Part shown: piece by piece, positions 12,989 through 14,339 of the stretch
Layout: each line of letters begins with the position of its first letter
Position numbering within the stretch: position 1 is the stretch's first letter
Source of the DNA: JAICMB01 sp049514735
GTDB lineage: Bacteria; Acidobacteriota; Terriglobia; Bryobacterales; Bryobacteraceae
Direction of reading: 5' to 3'
Length of the DNA: 14,339 nt
Assembly: GCA_049514735.1 (NCBI GenBank)
Contig: JBEKUT010000159.1
Location: 1-14,339 of the forward strand
Translations under genes and position numbers: made by a program
The notes under the pieces: generated by a model
Database searches by the model: none
Told to the model about the DNA's origin: nothing
The model's input: only the letters and a program-made list of their open reading frames with translations

Positions 12989-14339
12989 TTGGCCCTCGGC
13001 TTCAACGCGTCGAGCTCACGGCGGCACTGTTCGGCATGCGGGGCGATGCGGCACGCGGCTTCGAAATGCGCGCGCGCTTCGTCGAGGAGCCCCAGATGTT
13101 TATCTACGATGCCCAGCCCGAATTGCGCCGGATAATCGTCAGGAGCTGCTTTCAGCACTTGTTCAAAGCTCGCGCGGGACTTGGCATAATTGTGGAGATC
13201 AAGATAGCAGACAGCCAGATCGCGGCGCGCCAAAGTGTTTGTGGCGTCCTGCGCGAGTACCTGCTGTAGCTTTGCGACGGCGGTATCCAGATGATGGTCC
13301 TCGACGTCGAGAATGGCATTTTGGTAGAGCTTGTATTCCGCCAGGCGATCTTTGGGATCGGGTCCGGTGTCCGATGCGCGTGTGCCCGGCCCGTGCGCGA
13401 GATAACCGAGAGAGGCGAGAAGCTTTTCCGTTTGCGGCGTCGTGCCGGCCGTTGTAGAGGGACCGCGCCGGGGATAACGCGCCAGCAACTTTGCGATTTC
13501 AGAACGAAGCGCGCGGGCCTGGGCAGGGTTCGCGGCGACGATATTGTTTCGTTCGCTGGCGTCTTTGGCGAGGTCGTACAGCTCCGGATGCGGCGCTTCG
13601 ATGTACTTATATTCGCCGAGACGCACGCTGCGAAGCGGCGCCCAGCCGAACGCATCGTGCGTGTGCAGGGTCTCGCTGTAAACCGCGCGCGGCGTGGATG
13701 GGGCGCTGATCAGGCTGTTCCCTTCGAAGGCAGGAGGCGCGGGGACGTGTAGAAAATCGAGAATCGTGGGCGCGATGTCGATCAAACCGGCGGGGCTTGG
13801 GACGATTGCAGGGAGCGCGGGCGCATCAGCGGGCCAATGAAAAATCACGGGCACATGCAGCGTGCTTTGGTAAATGAAATAGCCGTGGCTCGATTCATCA
13901 TGATCGCCGAGTCCTTCGCCGTGATCCGACACTAGGATGGAGAGCGACTTGTCCCACCAGCCATTCTGCACGAGAGCTTTTTTCAACCTGCCGATCAGTT
14001 CATCTTCGTATTCGAGCTGCGCATCGTAGCGCGAGATGCCCTTGCGCCGCGCCACGGCTTCGGGAACGACGTAGGGCGTATGCAGATCGAAGAGGTGAAT
14101 GAAGACGAAGACTGGCTGTTCGCGATTCGCGGCGAGCCAGCGCAGGGCGGCTTGGATCACGAGGGCTCCGTCGCGGCGGTCGCGGACGGAATAGGGGCTC
14201 TCGGTGCCGCCAAAGTACATCTCACCGGAAAGATGGGAGAAGGCTTCGAAGTTGAAGGGACTGTCGTAGGTATCGAAACCCTGGTCGAGGCCCATCTGGC
14301 GTTCCAGGAAGACGCTGCCGATAAACGCGGCGGTCTTGT
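12985..14339 (-). CDS. Sulfatase-like AlkP-superfamily protein with C-terminal TPRs, N-terminus cut by window edge
   Basis: The open frame enters at the right edge and gives 450 residues ending at the TGA at 12985-12987. It starts inside the sulfatase domain (TAAFIGS..., GLDQGFDTYD) and continues with FIHLFDLHTPY, SDHGEGLGDHDESSHG (about 137-152), HVPVIFHWP and LYDLAKDASERNN, all standard for arylsulfatase-like proteins. A linker with SLGYLA follows, then about 110 residues of TPR-like helical repeats (334-444), probably for protein binding. The region with the catalytic Cys/Ser or Thr is beyond the window, so I cannot say whether it is a sulfatase or a phosphotransferase/phosphatase of the same fold. 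It is the first visible gene of the hydrolase operon, and its stop overlaps the next start by 4 nt. Confidence 0.9.
   Translation of the reverse strand, partial: KTAAFIGSVFLERQMGLDQGFDTYDSPFNFEAFSHLSGEMYFGGTESPYSVRDRRDGALVIQAALRWLAANREQPVFVFIHLFDLHTPYVVPEAVARRKGISRYDAQLEYEDELIGRLKKALVQNGWWDKSLSILVSDHGEGLGDHDESSHGYFIYQSTLHVPVIFHWPADAPALPAIVPSPAGLIDIAPTILDFLHVPAPPAFEGNSLISAPSTPRAVYSETLHTHDAFGWAPLRSVRLGEYKYIEAPHPELYDLAKDASERNNIVAANPAQARALRSEIAKLLARYPRRGPSTTAGTTPQTEKLLASLGYLAHGPGTRASDTGPDPKDRLAEYKLYQNAILDVEDHHLDTAVAKLQQVLAQDATNTLARRDLAVCYLDLHNYAKSRASFEQVLKAAPDDYPAQFGLGIVDKHLGLLDEARAHFEAACRIAPHAEQCRRELDALKPRAN
12993..12997 (-). promoter_or_regulatory. Shine-Dalgarno site supporting the TTG start at 12988
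   Basis: GAGGG on the minus strand, within the last codons of the sulfatase-like gene, lies 4 nt before the TTG. It supports that TTG as the real start of the membrane-anchored hydrolase. Confidence 0.5.

Overview
The window looks like a chromosomal segment of a GC-rich bacterium, most likely an acidobacterium of the Solibacter/Bryobacter type. I infer this from the gene families (alternative complex III, COG3379-like AlkP hydrolases, a secreted GyrI-like protein) and from the style of the intergenic repeats; no marker gene settles it. I see no rRNA, tRNA, CRISPR array, insertion sequence or phage gene. Nearly all genes are on the minus strand; one small membrane-protein gene is on the plus strand.

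Region 1 (1-3085, minus): the start of an alternative complex III (quinol:cytochrome c/electron acceptor oxidoreductase) operon. actA encodes a membrane-anchored pentaheme cytochrome c. The first 803 codons of actB follow; its remaining C-terminal part and any actCDEF lie beyond position 1. The intergenic stretch upstream of actA holds a weak promoter candidate and a heptanucleotide repeat array.

Region 2 (3378-6245, minus): a tight three-gene unit of xseA (exonuclease VII large subunit), a secreted GyrI/AraC-effector-like domain protein and a zinc-free quinone reductase-like MDR enzyme, with gaps of 2 and 4 nt. A small four-helix membrane protein is divergent from xseA on the plus strand (6319-6714, probable TTG start).

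Region 3 (6715-6973): a convergent intergenic region made largely of repeats: a second heptamer array in the same style as the first, an imperfect palindrome, and a second copy of the palindrome's left arm.

Region 4 (6974-14339, minus): a compact probable operon. In transcription order it holds a sulfatase-like AlkP-superfamily protein with C-terminal TPRs (5' end cut off), a membrane-anchored COG3379-like hydrolase, a paralogous lipoprotein/secreted hydrolase, a 62-residue ribbon-helix-helix-like protein, a three-helix membrane protein with a cytoplasmic helical hairpin, a sulfotransferase and an exported protein of unknown function. Three junctions are 4-nt overlaps, two of them using TTG starts, and two others are 1-3 nt gaps. 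Three AlkP-fold hydrolases coupled to a sulfotransferase suggest a pathway that adds and removes sulfate or phosphate groups on an envelope molecule. The substrate is unknown, and this is the best candidate here for an undescribed system.
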